A stretch of 16,998 nucleotides of DNA from Candidatus Cardinium sp. cBcalN2 (lineage in GTDB: Bacteria; Bacteroidota; Bacteroidia; Cytophagales; Amoebophilaceae), in NCBI RefSeq assembly GCF_022810445.1, contig NZ_JAACGD010000018.1:1-16998 (forward strand). Reading direction: 5' to 3'. The notes under the pieces were generated by a model. It saw only the letters and a list, made by a program, of their open reading frames with translations. It was not told the DNA's origin and did not search any database. This document shows, in pieces, positions 1-9,300 of the stretch (positions are counted from its first letter, which is position 1; the number at the start of each line of letters is the position of its first letter). Both the position numbers and the translations under genes were made by a program.

Positions 1-128
1 AGCCCGCGCAGCGGGCGATTTCTGTTTTTCCTGCTGTAAACTGAGCTTTCAGCAGTTTTTCGCACAGGGCTTGATTTTTTGGTTACTTTTTTATCAAGAA
101 AAAAGTAACAATAAAGATTCATTTTTTA
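1..128 (+). repeat. Truncated copy of the nested-hairpin repeat element
   Basis: Positions 3-109 align without gaps to 10333-10439 (both 107 nt). The conserved parts are the GC-rich mini-hairpin GCCCGC/GCGGGC (2-16), the CTGTTTTTC tract (22-30), CACAGGGCTTGATTTTTTG (63-81) and an AT-rich hairpin at 82-109 with an 11-bp perfect stem (GTTACTTTTTT, loop ATCAAG, AAAAAAGTAAC). The segment between, about 36-60, differs strongly. The 5' arm expected to pair with CTGTTTTTC would lie left of the window edge, so this copy is cut by the window rather than shown to be broken. It lies beyond the 3' end of the minus-strand flippase gene and could serve as a bidirectional transcription end; that role is inferred. 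Confidence 0.75.
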
Positions 129-226
129 CCAGTGTCAGGAACAGATACTTCATTTTTTGTCCACTTTTTTATCAAAAAAAAAGTAGGATAAAAAGCCTTT
201 TTTACCAATGTCGTGAACAGATACCT
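71..226 (+). repeat. Tandem duplication of the repeat's 3' part, two units of about 78 bp
   Basis: Unit A (71-148) and unit B (149-226) align with one single-base gap and scattered substitutions. Both contain ATTTTTTG, ACTTTTTTATCAA, AAAAAAGTA, TTTTTTACCA and GTGAACAGATAC-like endings. Unit A keeps the perfect 11-bp hairpin. In unit B the distal stem is disrupted (CCAC against GTAGG), leaving only ACTTTTTT paired with AAAAAAGT. The duplication ends directly at the stop codon of the minus-strand flippase gene at 230. An ORF runs through it by chance and is not called. Confidence 0.7.
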
Positions 227-229
227 TTA

Positions 230-1729
230 TTATTCTTTAAGATTCATGGATTTTTTCCATCCAATAACTACCCTATAAAAGATCGCTAAAATAGCTATGT
301 GAAGCCATATATAAGCCCATCCTACACCTAAAAAAGCTAATTTAGATGGCCATAAAGGAATATGCCCCACCACTAAAGATGTAAGCAAAATCAGTAAAAA
401 ACCTTCTTTACGATAAGGTATTGGATAACACCTCTGACCCATATAATACCCTATCAGTGTCATAACAACTGCACCACTCATAGCAGCATATACACAACCC
501 CAATGACCCAAACTTGGTATCCATACAAGCGCCATAGATCCAATCACTAAGCTGCCAAATGCACTAATCCAAACATTATATTGCGGTTGATTGCCTAGTT
601 TAAATGAGGTACTAATGTTATAATAGACACCTAAAACAATATGCGTAAATGTTAGGTACGGTACGGTGTCAACCGTATGGCGGTAGTCTGCTTTCGGAAT
701 GAGCATTTTGGCTATCCAGCTTAAATTTAAACTAAAAATCAATAAGCAAAAACAAGATACAACTATAAATAGATGCATCGTTTGGCTATATAATCTTAGT
801 GCTTCTTTTCGATCTGAGTTAGCAAAAAAGAAAGGTTCTGCAGCATGTTTAAAAGCCTGAATCCCTAGTGTTATACATACAGTTAGCTTACAAGAAGCAC
901 CAAAGTTGCCGAATATTTCCTCTTTTGTATGGGTACTATAAAAATTATTAGGAGTCAATTTCAGAAATAACCATAGTGGTAGTGTTTCATTAATTCTAAA
1001 AAATAGGGTTGTCAAAAAAGAAGTGGTTGCATACCTTCTTATGAGCTGAAGCGTATGGCTATGCCAAACTAAATAAAATCCTTTAAAATTTGGTAATAGA
1101 AAGGCTAAAGCAGTTAGATTAGACAATAAGTTGGCCATGAACACAGCATCTAATCCATTTAGAGTTACTTTTAGATTCAAGCAATTAGCTACTATACATT
1201 CTATTAATCTTAAACACAAAGGAAAGTAAAGCAGGATAGCAGAAAAAATAATGTTGGCAAAAGCTTGTAAAAATTTCACTGATAAAAAATAAAAAGTCTT
1301 TTTTTCTACACGTAGGTTCGCATAGGGAATCATCAGTAAGGTATCTAAAATAAGAATACCAGTCATATAGTAGAAATAACGTATATGGGCTAAATGGTTG
1401 GTTATCTTTGCGATCTGTGGTGTATAGATAATCAGGAGAGTGGAAAAAACAAGACTGGTAAGCAGTAATAGGGTTACAATTATATTGAAAGTATATTGTT
1501 TGCCTAATTTATGGACAAACCTAAAATAGGTCATATCCATTGCTAAGTCGTAGAAGACATGACCCAAAGCAAGGTAAGTCCCATAGAATTCTGTAACAAT
1601 GCTATAAGTGCTGGGTGTTAGTCTATGGGTTTGAATCAGCAAGACTAGATACGAACATCCACGTACGATAATATTGCTTATGCTATATATAATAGTCTCT
1701 TTACCAAGTGTTTTGACCTTATTTTGCAT
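230..1729 (-). CDS. Lipid-linked oligosaccharide flippase (Wzx/MVF-type, MOP superfamily)
   Basis: This 499-residue protein is an integral membrane protein with about 12-14 hydrophobic segments spread over its whole length and short basic loops. It starts with the usual arrangement for bacterial polysaccharide exporters: a short cytoplasmic lead (MQNKVKTLGKETIIYSISN), then TM1. Such proteins flip undecaprenyl- or polyprenol-linked sugars across the inner membrane for LPS, O-antigen or capsule assembly. The family is assigned from topology, length and the N-terminal pattern; the substrate cannot be read from the sequence. The mannosyltransferase gene at 5592 could supply related lipid-linked sugars, but it is not in the same operon. 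The start at 1729 is the first ATG; no clear Shine-Dalgarno sequence precedes it. It is separated by 96 bases from obgE on the same strand, and the 3' end abuts the tandem repeat. Confidence 0.75.
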   Translation of the reverse strand: MQNKVKTLGKETIIYSISNIIVRGCSYLVLLIQTHRLTPSTYSIVTEFYGTYLALGHVFYDLAMDMTYFRFVHKLGKQYTFNIIVTLLLLTSLVFSTLLIIYTPQIAKITNHLAHIRYFYYMTGILILDTLLMIPYANLRVEKKTFYFLSVKFLQAFANIIFSAILLYFPLCLRLIECIVANCLNLKVTLNGLDAVFMANLLSNLTALAFLLPNFKGFYLVWHSHTLQLIRRYATTSFLTTLFFRINETLPLWLFLKLTPNNFYSTHTKEEIFGNFGASCKLTVCITLGIQAFKHAAEPFFFANSDRKEALRLYSQTMHLFIVVSCFCLLIFSLNLSWIAKMLIPKADYRHTVDTVPYLTFTHIVLGVYYNISTSFKLGNQPQYNVWISAFGSLVIGSMALVWIPSLGHWGCVYAAMSGAVVMTLIGYYMGQRCYPIPYRKEGFLLILLTSLVVGHIPLWPSKLAFLGVGWAYIWLHIAILAIFYRVVIGWKKSMNLKE

Positions 1730-1825
1730 CTATTATTAGCTATTCAATACCCGTATTTATTTAGACACTGAGGTTCACTTAAGCCAATTGCATATTGCTT
1801 TCATGTGATTACCCTGTTGCCTCTT

Positions 1826-2824
1826 TCATGCCAAGGTAGCAAGTTTTTCCCAGATTAGGTCCTTAAGGTGTAGTATACCCTCTCCCGTGCTAGCAGAGAT
1901 GAGACAACAGGTGATTCCCTGCGGTAGGGTTTGTAACAAGGTTTTACGTGCTGTTTCATCTAATAAGTCTATTTTTGAAATAACCAATAGGCTGGGTTTG
2001 TCTAGTAATGACGGATTATGGGCTTCTAATTCGCCGCGCAACATTTCGTAACACTGATGGATATCATTAGACGTTGCACTAACCATAAATACTAAAACTG
2101 CATTGCGTTCGATATGGCGCAGGAAACGCGTACCTAACCCTTTTCCAGTGGCTGCTCCCTCTATAATCCCTGGAATATCTGCCATAACAAAAGAATAGTT
2201 CTCCCGATAAGCTACTACACCAAGATTGGGCACTAAAGTGGTAAAAGGATAACTATCAATCCGAGGCTTGGCTGCTGATACCACTGAAAGTAGCGTAGAT
2301 TTACCCGCATTCGGTAGTCCTACAAGGCCTACATCGGCCAATAATTTCAATTCCAATATGGTCCAACCCTCTCTACCTGCCTCGCCTGGATAAGCGATAC
2401 GGGGTGTTTGATGGGTAGGTGTCTTAAAATGGGTATTACCCCAGCCACCTTTTCCCCCTTGCATTAAGATATATTTCTTTTTGTCCTCCAACACCTCTAG
2501 TAATACTTGGTCATCATCTGCACCTTTGGCTACTGTACCCAATGGTACGTCTATGATAATATCTTTTCCACTTGCTCCTGTTTTACAGCTGTCTCCCCCT
2601 GGTTCTCCATTGGTTGCGATGATGTGTTTTCGGTATTTAAGATGGAGTAAGGTACCATACTGTTTAGCACCACGTAAAATGATATGCCCTCCTCGCCCTC
2701 CATCTCCTCCATCTGGGCCTCCCTTTGGGACAAACTTGGCACGTATGAAATGAATCAGACCAGCTCCTCCTTTGCCCGCGCGTAGGTAAAGCTTAACATG
2801 ATCGATAAAGTTGGGTACGGACAT
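1826..2824 (-). CDS. obgE: GTPase Obg/CgtA (50S ribosome assembly)
   Basis: This 332-residue protein is close to the usual Bacteroidota length, without a C-terminal extension. The glycine-rich Obg fold fills residues 1-160, including FVPKGGPDGGDGGRGG (31-46) and NGEPGGDSCKTGASGKD. The G domain follows with G1 GLPNAGKS (169-176), G2 FTT (194-196), G3 DIPG (216-219), G4 SKID (283-286, variant of NKxD) and G5 SAS (310-312). Obg GTPases bind the large ribosomal subunit late in maturation and respond to GTP and ppGpp levels. The start ATG lies only 5 bases after the adk stop, so the two genes are almost certainly cotranscribed and probably translationally coupled. The adk-obgE pair is a common arrangement in Bacteroidota. 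Confidence 0.97.
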   Translation of the reverse strand: MSVPNFIDHVKLYLRAGKGGAGLIHFIRAKFVPKGGPDGGDGGRGGHIILRGAKQYGTLLHLKYRKHIIATNGEPGGDSCKTGASGKDIIIDVPLGTVAKGADDDQVLLEVLEDKKKYILMQGGKGGWGNTHFKTPTHQTPRIAYPGEAGREGWTILELKLLADVGLVGLPNAGKSTLLSVVSAAKPRIDSYPFTTLVPNLGVVAYRENYSFVMADIPGIIEGAATGKGLGTRFLRHIERNAVLVFMVSATSNDIHQCYEMLRGELEAHNPSLLDKPSLLVISKIDLLDETARKTLLQTLPQGITCCLISASTGEGILHLKDLIWEKLATLA

Positions 2825-2829
2825 GGTCG

Positions 2830-3408
2830 TTACAATATCAGTCTATCCATAATGGCTTCAATGGCTTGAGTTACCTGGTCTACATCTTGTAGCCCATTTA
2901 CACAATGTAGTTTCTCTTGGGCCTTGTAATAGTTGAGAATAGGAAGTGTCTCTTCTTGATATATTTGCATACGTGTTTTGATTTTGCTATCATCTTGGTC
3001 ATCAGATCTTGCTTCAATGGTTGCACGATGTTTAAGCCGTTTGAGTAAGTGTTCGCTGGATACATCTAAAAAGATGACACCATCTATTTTAGATTGGTAT
3101 TCCGTTAAAAAATTATCTAAGAAAGTGGCCTGTGCCAGGGTTCTAGGAAAGCCATCAAATAACAACAAGCCATCAGTAGGTTGTGCTTCCACCAGCTGCG
3201 TTATCAATTGCAAAGATAGACTATCTGGTACCAATTGACCACTATTGATGTATGATTCAATCAATTTTTTGTTCGGCCCATTTTCTGCCATTTCTTGACG
3301 CAATAAAGCACCCAAAGCGATGGAAATAAAGCCATATTTTTGAATAAGCCGCTCAGCTTGTGTGCCCTTCCCCGAACCAGGAGGACCTACTAGAATGATA
3401 TTAAACAT
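2830..3408 (-). CDS. adk: Adenylate kinase, short-LID form, with altered AMP-binding motif
   Basis: The 192-residue protein catalyses ATP + AMP to 2 ADP in the cytoplasm. The P-loop is GPPGSGKGT (8-16). The AMP-site elements SGQLVPD (56-62), DGFPRT (85-90) and Q93, and the short-LID arginines R128, R134 and R146 are present. The segment that normally reads IHxSTGDLLR instead reads ISIALGALLR (28-37): the Ser-Thr-Gly-Asp loop, whose Thr contacts AMP in E. coli Adk, has become Ala-Leu-Gly-Ala. The frame is open and the rest is well kept, so this is not simple decay. The enzyme may be slower or have shifted specificity. It is the first gene of the adk-obgE pair. A TACATTTG (-7-like) lies on the minus strand at 3523-3516, but without a convincing upstream box. 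Confidence 0.93.
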   Translation of the reverse strand: MFNIILVGPPGSGKGTQAERLIQKYGFISIALGALLRQEMAENGPNKKLIESYINSGQLVPDSLSLQLITQLVEAQPTDGLLLFDGFPRTLAQATFLDNFLTEYQSKIDGVIFLDVSSEHLLKRLKHRATIEARSDDQDDSKIKTRMQIYQEETLPILNYYKAQEKLHCVNGLQDVDQVTQAIEAIMDRLIL

Positions 3409-3762
3409 AAATCACAATAAAGTTTTTTAACCCAATCTCACTAAAATAAGCACAATATTTGTTAGTGCATTAAAGGTGTTTCTTAAAAAGTTTGACGCAG
3501 TCAAGTACTAATTTACAAATGTATGTAAAATATTCGTAGTCCTACATTTCTATTATTTAAGATTATCTTATTAAGAGAGTTCGAACAAGATTGTTCTATT
3601 TTGGGTACTGGATACCGTTAAAGGAATTGGGTAATGCTGAACCATCTATTTTTCAATGAATCAAACAACCTTCCCTTCCATGCAACCGTAATAAATATAG
3701 ATCTTGCTTAAGATGCTCCCGTTGTCTGAACATATACCTAGGTATTTTGTACTTTTATAGCT
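3409..3762. other. Divergent intergenic region between adk and uvrC
   Basis: This 354-base AT-rich spacer separates the minus-strand adk-obgE pair from plus-strand uvrC, so both transcripts must start in or near it. I see no RNA gene or ORF of note. It contains short palindromes: TAAGAT/ATCTTA at 3558-3570 and GAACAA/TTGTTC at 3583-3596. Weak promoter-like strings are TACATTTG on the minus strand (3523-3516) and TATTTTG about 18 bases after TTG just upstream of uvrC. These are low-information matches in AT-rich DNA. Confidence 0.5.
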
Positions 3763-5568
3763 ATGGAAACACCACGTTATACTCCTAATGACATACAGTA
3801 CCTGCCTACGTTGCCAGGTATTTATTTATTCTATAACCAAAAAGAAGAGGTTATTTATGTAGGGAAAGCAAAAAATATAAAAAAACGGGTAAGTGATTAT
3901 TTTACTGCTAGTAAGGTACATAACCTCAAAACAGCCCGTATGATTACGCACATTGCCTCTATTGCCTATACCGCTTTAAACTCCGAGTACGAAGCACTTC
4001 TTTTAGAAAACAATCTAATCAAAGCGCTTCAGCCACGATATAATATCTTACTTAAAGATGGTAAAACCTATCCCTATTTATGTATTACAAATGATCGATT
4101 TCCTAAAGTGCTCATCACACGTAAAACCATACCCCCTTTGGGGAAATACTACGGCCCCTTTACCAGTTCTTACATTATTAAACAAACCTTGGAGGTCATT
4201 AAAAAATTATTTACTTTCCGTACCTGTAACTACAACCTCTCGCAAGCAAATGTCACTAAAAATAAGTTTAAAGTTTGTTTAGACTACCATTTGGGCCATT
4301 GTAAAGGGCCTTGCCAGGCTTTACAAGACGAAACCAATTATCAAAAAGAGATAGACCAAATAGAGGCCTTGCTTAAAAATAATTTTGCTTCTGTAAGGAA
4401 AGTATTAAAGGAAAAAATGCTAGCTGCTGCACAACTACTTGATTACAAACAAGCACAACGTTTTAAGGAGAAGCTCATTATATTGGAGCAATACCAAGCC
4501 AAATCCTTAGTGATTAATCCACTAGTGGGAGATTTAGATGTAGTAGCCATTATTTCAGACGAAAATCATGCTTTTGTAGGCTATTTACATATCAAGCAGG
4601 GGGCTATTTCTTTTACCCAACATCGTGTACTAACCAAAAAATTGGAAGAAGAAGCCGCTGATCTATTGCCTTTAGTAGTCTGTTCGCTCCGCGATTGCAG
4701 TGATAGTACAGCTCCAGAAGTTTTAGTGAATCTGCCACTCAATCTAACGATAGGGCCCTTTTCTATCACGATGCCTAAAATTGGGGACAAACGGAAATTA
4801 GTAGAGTTGGCCCTGCAAAATGCTTTATTATGCAAGAAAGATTTTTTGCATCAAAAATCTAATTTTCAAGAAAAACCTAATTTAACACTTGTAAAATTAC
4901 AACACGATTTAAAGTTAAAGGAAATCCCTTATTGGATAGAATGCTTTGACAATTCTAATGTACAAGGTGACCATCCTGTAGCTGCTATGGTTTGCTTTAA
5001 GGATGGTAAGCCCTCAAAAAAAGACTACCGCCACTATCATATTAAAACGGTCATAGGTCCCGATGATTTTGCTTCTATGTATGAAATCATCAAACGACGC
5101 TATAGCCCAAAAGGAGCAGAAGCATTGCCTCAGTTAATTGTAATAGATGGTGGCAAAGGACAACTCAATGCGGCGCTACGGGCCTTACAGGAATTAGGCC
5201 TATATGGCAAACTAGCCATTATTAGCATAGCCAAACGATTAGAGGAACTTTATTTTCCGAATGATCCTTTCCCTTTGTATTTGAATAAGCAGTCTCCTTC
5301 CCTTAAGCTGCTCCAGCAGATTAGAAATGAAGCGCATCGTTTTGCTATTACCTTTCACCGTAAACAACGTAGCAAAAAAACATTTCAACCTGCTTGGCAT
5401 GATATTCCGGGCATTGGTCCTAAGACATTAGATAAATTAGTAGACCAATTGGGTAATTTTAAGACGATTCAAACCAGTTCTTTAGCCACATTGGCCGCAA
5501 TAATTGGCCCATCAAAAGCTAAGTCTTTGCATGATTATTTTGTAATTCAAAAAGAGATTACTACTTAA
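3763..5568 (+). CDS. uvrC: Excinuclease ABC subunit C
   Basis: This 601-residue protein is the dual-incision nuclease of nucleotide excision repair; it binds the UvrB-DNA complex and cuts on both sides of the lesion. The N-terminal GIY-YIG nuclease has GIY at 19-21 and YVGKAKN at 32-38. Four cysteines (C155, C172, C180, C184) sit where UvrC carries its [4Fe-4S] cluster. A UVR helix pair that contacts UvrB lies at about 205-240. The RNase H-like nuclease domain shows D396 (CFDNSN), D462 (VIDGGKGQL) and H525 (EAHRFAITFHR). A helix-hairpin-helix region (DIPGIGPKTLDKL) fills 547-595. Length and domains are complete. It is followed after 23 bases by the mannosyltransferase gene, probably in one transcript. 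uvrB is in this window at 14801; uvrA is not seen. Confidence 0.98.
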   Translation: METPRYTPNDIQYLPTLPGIYLFYNQKEEVIYVGKAKNIKKRVSDYFTASKVHNLKTARMITHIASIAYTALNSEYEALLLENNLIKALQPRYNILLKDGKTYPYLCITNDRFPKVLITRKTIPPLGKYYGPFTSSYIIKQTLEVIKKLFTFRTCNYNLSQANVTKNKFKVCLDYHLGHCKGPCQALQDETNYQKEIDQIEALLKNNFASVRKVLKEKMLAAAQLLDYKQAQRFKEKLIILEQYQAKSLVINPLVGDLDVVAIISDENHAFVGYLHIKQGAISFTQHRVLTKKLEEEAADLLPLVVCSLRDCSDSTAPEVLVNLPLNLTIGPFSITMPKIGDKRKLVELALQNALLCKKDFLHQKSNFQEKPNLTLVKLQHDLKLKEIPYWIECFDNSNVQGDHPVAAMVCFKDGKPSKKDYRHYHIKTVIGPDDFASMYEIIKRRYSPKGAEALPQLIVIDGGKGQLNAALRALQELGLYGKLAIISIAKRLEELYFPNDPFPLYLNKQSPSLKLLQQIRNEAHRFAITFHRKQRSKKTFQPAWHDIPGIGPKTLDKLVDQLGNFKTIQTSSLATLAAIIGPSKAKSLHDYFVIQKEITT

Positions 5569-5591
5569 AATAGCTCAAACAGATTACAAAG

Positions 5592-6305
5592 ATGACAACC
5601 CTTCTTCGTGCTATAGTGGTTATACCTACTTATAATGAACAAGCCAATATTGAGCTCTTGTTAAGGGCTATTTTTGGGTTAAACATAGGGTTAAATGTGC
5701 TGGTAGTAGATGACCACTCCCCCGATGGAACAGGTGATGTGGTCATAAAACTACAAAAAGTTTATCCTGGTCAATTACATCTTTTAAGCCGACCTAAAAA
5801 AGAAGGATTGGGTCGTGCCTATTTGGCTGGATTTGGTTGGGCATTGCACTATTCGTATGATTATATTTGTAGTATGGATGGAGATTTTTCGCACGCCCCC
5901 GCTGATTTACCTAGGCTATTAACCATTTGCACAGAGCCTAGCGTCGATATGGTTATTGGCTCCCGTTACGTTAGCGGGGGCTCTGTGGTGAATTGGCCTT
6001 ATACTAGAATCCTACTATCCCGTATGGCCAATTGGTTGTCACGCTTTATTACGGGCTTGCCGATTCAAGATACCACCGCTGGATTTGTGTGCTATCGGCA
6101 TAGCTTACTAAAAAATATTTTGAATATAGCTTCTGTAGGGTACAGTTTTCAAATAGAGATAAAATTTTTAGCGCATCAACATGGAGCCAAAATGGTAGAA
6201 GTGCCGATTACTTTTACCAATAGAGTACGAGGGGTTTCCAAAATGAATTTAAAAATCGCAGGCGAAAGTTTTTTGAGACTGATAGATATGAAATGGCGCA
6301 ATTGA
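5592..6305 (+). CDS. Polyprenol-phosphate mannosyltransferase (GT2, DPM1-like)
   Basis: This 237-residue soluble glycosyltransferase matches the single-domain dolichol/polyprenol-phosphate mannose synthase type common in Bacteroidota. It has VVIPTYNEQANI (9-20), VVDDHSPDGTGD (38-49), the metal and nucleotide-sugar motif DGDFSH (96-101), VIGSRYVSGG (121-130), QDTTAGF (159-165) and a closing RVRGVSKM (211-218). The expected reaction is GDP-mannose + polyprenyl phosphate to polyprenyl-phospho-mannose at the inner face of the membrane, giving a sugar donor for lipids, proteins or glycans; sugar specificity is inferred from the family. No C-terminal membrane domain is present. The ATG at 5592 fits the conserved start of the family. 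It probably shares a transcript with uvrC; an AT-rich hairpin (6333-6353) lies between it and the next gene. Confidence 0.9.
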   Translation: MTTLLRAIVVIPTYNEQANIELLLRAIFGLNIGLNVLVVDDHSPDGTGDVVIKLQKVYPGQLHLLSRPKKEGLGRAYLAGFGWALHYSYDYICSMDGDFSHAPADLPRLLTICTEPSVDMVIGSRYVSGGSVVNWPYTRILLSRMANWLSRFITGLPIQDTTAGFVCYRHSLLKNILNIASVGYSFQIEIKFLAHQHGAKMVEVPITFTNRVRGVSKMNLKIAGESFLRLIDMKWRN

Positions 6306-6332
6306 AGTGAGTCTTAATCGGCCAAGCTATCC

Positions 6333-6353
6333 TTTTTGCTTTTCTAGCAAAAA
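6333..6353 (+). terminator. AT-rich hairpin between the mannosyltransferase and fusion genes
   Basis: TTTTTGCT (6333-6340) pairs perfectly with AGCAAAAA (6346-6353) around a 5-base loop. The form, an oligo-T arm facing an oligo-A arm, is like the hairpin of the dispersed repeat. It could be a weak terminator or attenuator before the gene at 6396, but no U-run follows on the plus strand, so function is uncertain. Confidence 0.3.
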
Positions 6354-6395
6354 ATCGCTACCATTTGTTTTGCTTGTTTTTTTATTCACTTTATT

Positions 6396-9300
6396 ATGAC
6401 TGCTTTTATGATCTCCTTGAATATGCCGTTGTTTACGGTAGCGGTTTTTTTGTTGTTAACCTTAGCAGTAGGTATTTACTTTAGTCGAAAAGAGACTACT
6501 TTTCTAGAGCATGCTGTCGGTAATAAGCAATTCTCTACGGCAACTTTAGTTGCTACCGTCTTAGCTACTGCTTATAGTGGAGGTGGCTTACTACGTACGG
6601 TAGAGTCTGTTTATAATCTCGGCCTCTGGTGGATAACTATTACCCTTGTAACATGCTTTGATGCCTATATTATTGGGAAATTAGCTTTGCGTATGGGCCC
6701 ATTTATGCAACACCTTTCTATGGCAGAAACGATAGGCACCATTTATGGTAAAAGCCCAAGAATTATGGTAGCCTTGGTTAGCCTTTGTGGTGCTATAATT
6801 GCGGTTACTATGCAAATCACTGCCATGTCTAAGGCTATTACTATGTGTATAGATACAGTTGACCCTAGCATAGCTGCTATTATTTCTACTTCAGTGCTTG
6901 TTTTTTATTCTACTTTTGGGGGCGTTCGTGCAGTTACCTATACAGATGTACTGCAGTTTATAACTTTTTCGATAATTATTCCTTTACTTGCTTGGTTTAT
7001 GTTCGTTAAAACAGGTAAGTCAGCTGTAGAAATTATCTCATCTTTAGAGCTGCATACTACTAAATTTCAATTTAGTAGCTTGTTTAATTGTAATAAGAAG
7101 CTAATAAGTATGTTGTTATTGATTTTATCTTTCCTGATAGGCCGTATGTATCCATCTATTATCCAACGTGTCTACATGGCTTCTGGTCCGCTCCAGGCTC
7201 AAAAAGTTTTTACTTATGTGACTATTTGTAGTGCCATTATATGGAGCTTTATCATCTTGGTGGGTATATTCGCTTTTGCAGGCGCACCAAACTTAGTAGA
7301 TGCAGAAATTTGGGCCTATATAGTAAATAGTATTCCTCCTATTTTTAAAGCTTTTCTTGCGGTTAGTTTATTAGCTATGGCAATGTCTACAGCTGATTCT
7401 AATTTGAATGTCTCTGCCGTTATAGCTATCCACGATATTCTAGACCATATACGAGGTTCCAAAAATACTGATCAAGCTAACCAGCTTCAATTAGCTAAAT
7501 GGGCTACATTAGTAATAGGTTTATTATCCATGATGTTAACTTTTTACTGTAATGATTTACTGAGGTTAATGTACTGGGCCCTTAATTGCTATGTACCCAT
7601 AGTAATTGCCCCTTTTATACTAGCTATTTTTGGATTTCGAGGTAGTGCTCGTACGGCCTTAATCGGTATGGTTGTAGGCGTGTTCACTATTTTAGCCTGG
7701 AACAAGTGGGTAGAACCTGCTACAGGTATGGATGGTTCTTTCCTGGCCATGCTAGCCAATGCTTTGGCCATGATGGTTGTCCACTATTGTTTTAAACAAC
7801 CTAAAGGTATGGGTTGGATTAGGCCTCAGCCAGATGATGCTTTGCATCAGATACAGCAGGAAAAAGCCAGAAAGCGGGCAGAACGGCGAGAAAGCATTAA
7901 AAATAGTTTGATACATATCAACCAAACTTTAGCCAAGTTGCGGCCCAGTCATGCTACGTTAAGATCTATGGGGCTTTATGTGCTCATTAGTAATTTACTC
8001 ACTTATTTTATAGCTTCTATCCCAGATCATGACTATTGGCTAATTCCTCAACTTTTACTAGGTGCTTGTTTTTTAGGCTACAGTACCTTTATCTCAGAAA
8101 ATGTCAAAGCTATACCATCTTGGTTGATGGGGCTATTGTGGCTAATAGGATTACTATTTTGCCTTCCTATTAATGTGCTTTGGCATTGGTGGCATGGCAC
8201 CCATCTGCTCTTAACCTTAGGCTTATCCTTGGCACATTTGACAGTAACTTTATTGATATGCCCTATATATTTGGGTATCGTTTTGTTGACCCTAACATTA
8301 CTCACGGTAATCTACCTTAGTTTTGGCTATGCTACCAAGCCACTCGTTTTGGCTCCATCAGGTGTGACTTTGCTGCTGCTGCTTTGTTTGGTATTAGGCC
8401 TACTTATTTTTAGTATTTTTCTTTATCTCAAGGCTAAGAATAATTGTTACGTTAACCAAATCACCTACTTAAGAAGTCAAGAAAAGATTAGCGCATCTCG
8501 TAAATTAAAAGCATCTCTCTATGATTTGGCGATGGCCCCAATGGCTGGTAGCGCACCTAAAGGCAATGGTTCTATTTTAGTTCAAGTAGTCCGTAAGATG
8601 GAAGAATCTATTTCCTTTTTAGATGGCAATATGCCTTTGTATAAAGAAGATTTTCAGAGTATTATCAATAAACTTTATGATTGGATTACCTATTTTAATA
8701 GAAAAGAAAAGTCTAAAAACCATGCGCTATTGCAGCCTACTAAGATTAGCGTGGATAAATTGCTTCGTAAGGTAGAATATGCCCTTACCCAAGAGTTACC
8801 TGACCCTCCTAAACTCTTTATAGCACCCATAAAAGCGGCTAATGGGGAACCATTGTCCCATATTGTATGCGATATTTATCAAGTAGTGTACTTATTGGTC
8901 AAGGCTATTTTACGGGTTAGTAGTAGGGCAGAGGGTTCCGCTAGACCAGTTGTTAGGCTAGAATTGCATAACACTGCTTTGCAATTTAAGCAAGCAGATC
9001 TTATTGATAACACCTCTCCATCCTTTATCGATTTTCAAGCTACTGCACTCATAGTAAGCCAGTCTACAGTTGCTTCTGACATCCTTCCGAAGGTAAAGGA
9101 GGTCTATGGTGATCTCATAGATGGAATCGGCCCTCAGAGAGGCCACGATGCCCCCCCGTCAATAGATGTTGAGTGGGATACCATCGGGAGCATTGTGGCT
9201 GCCCATTATGGCTATTTACAAACCTCTTCGGAAGGTAGTGCAAAGGCTATCCTAGTTGTACTGCCTAGCGATGTTACGGCTATTCGTGATAAAATGACTG

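Noticed and set aside
71..289. 72-codon plus-strand ORF across the tandem repeat
   Set aside because: It consists of translated repeat units (YQEKSNN / YQKKSRI), shows the same duplicated pattern as the DNA, and overlaps the end of the flippase gene. It is a by-product of the repeat.
2481..2753. Antisense and alternate-frame ORFs inside obgE
   Set aside because: They are shadows of the glycine-rich Obg domain; the real frame has all G motifs.
3579..3586. GTTCGAAC, which looks like a tRNA T-arm
   Set aside because: There is no acceptor stem, anticodon arm or CCA-proximal pairing around it; it is part of a small AT-rich palindrome.
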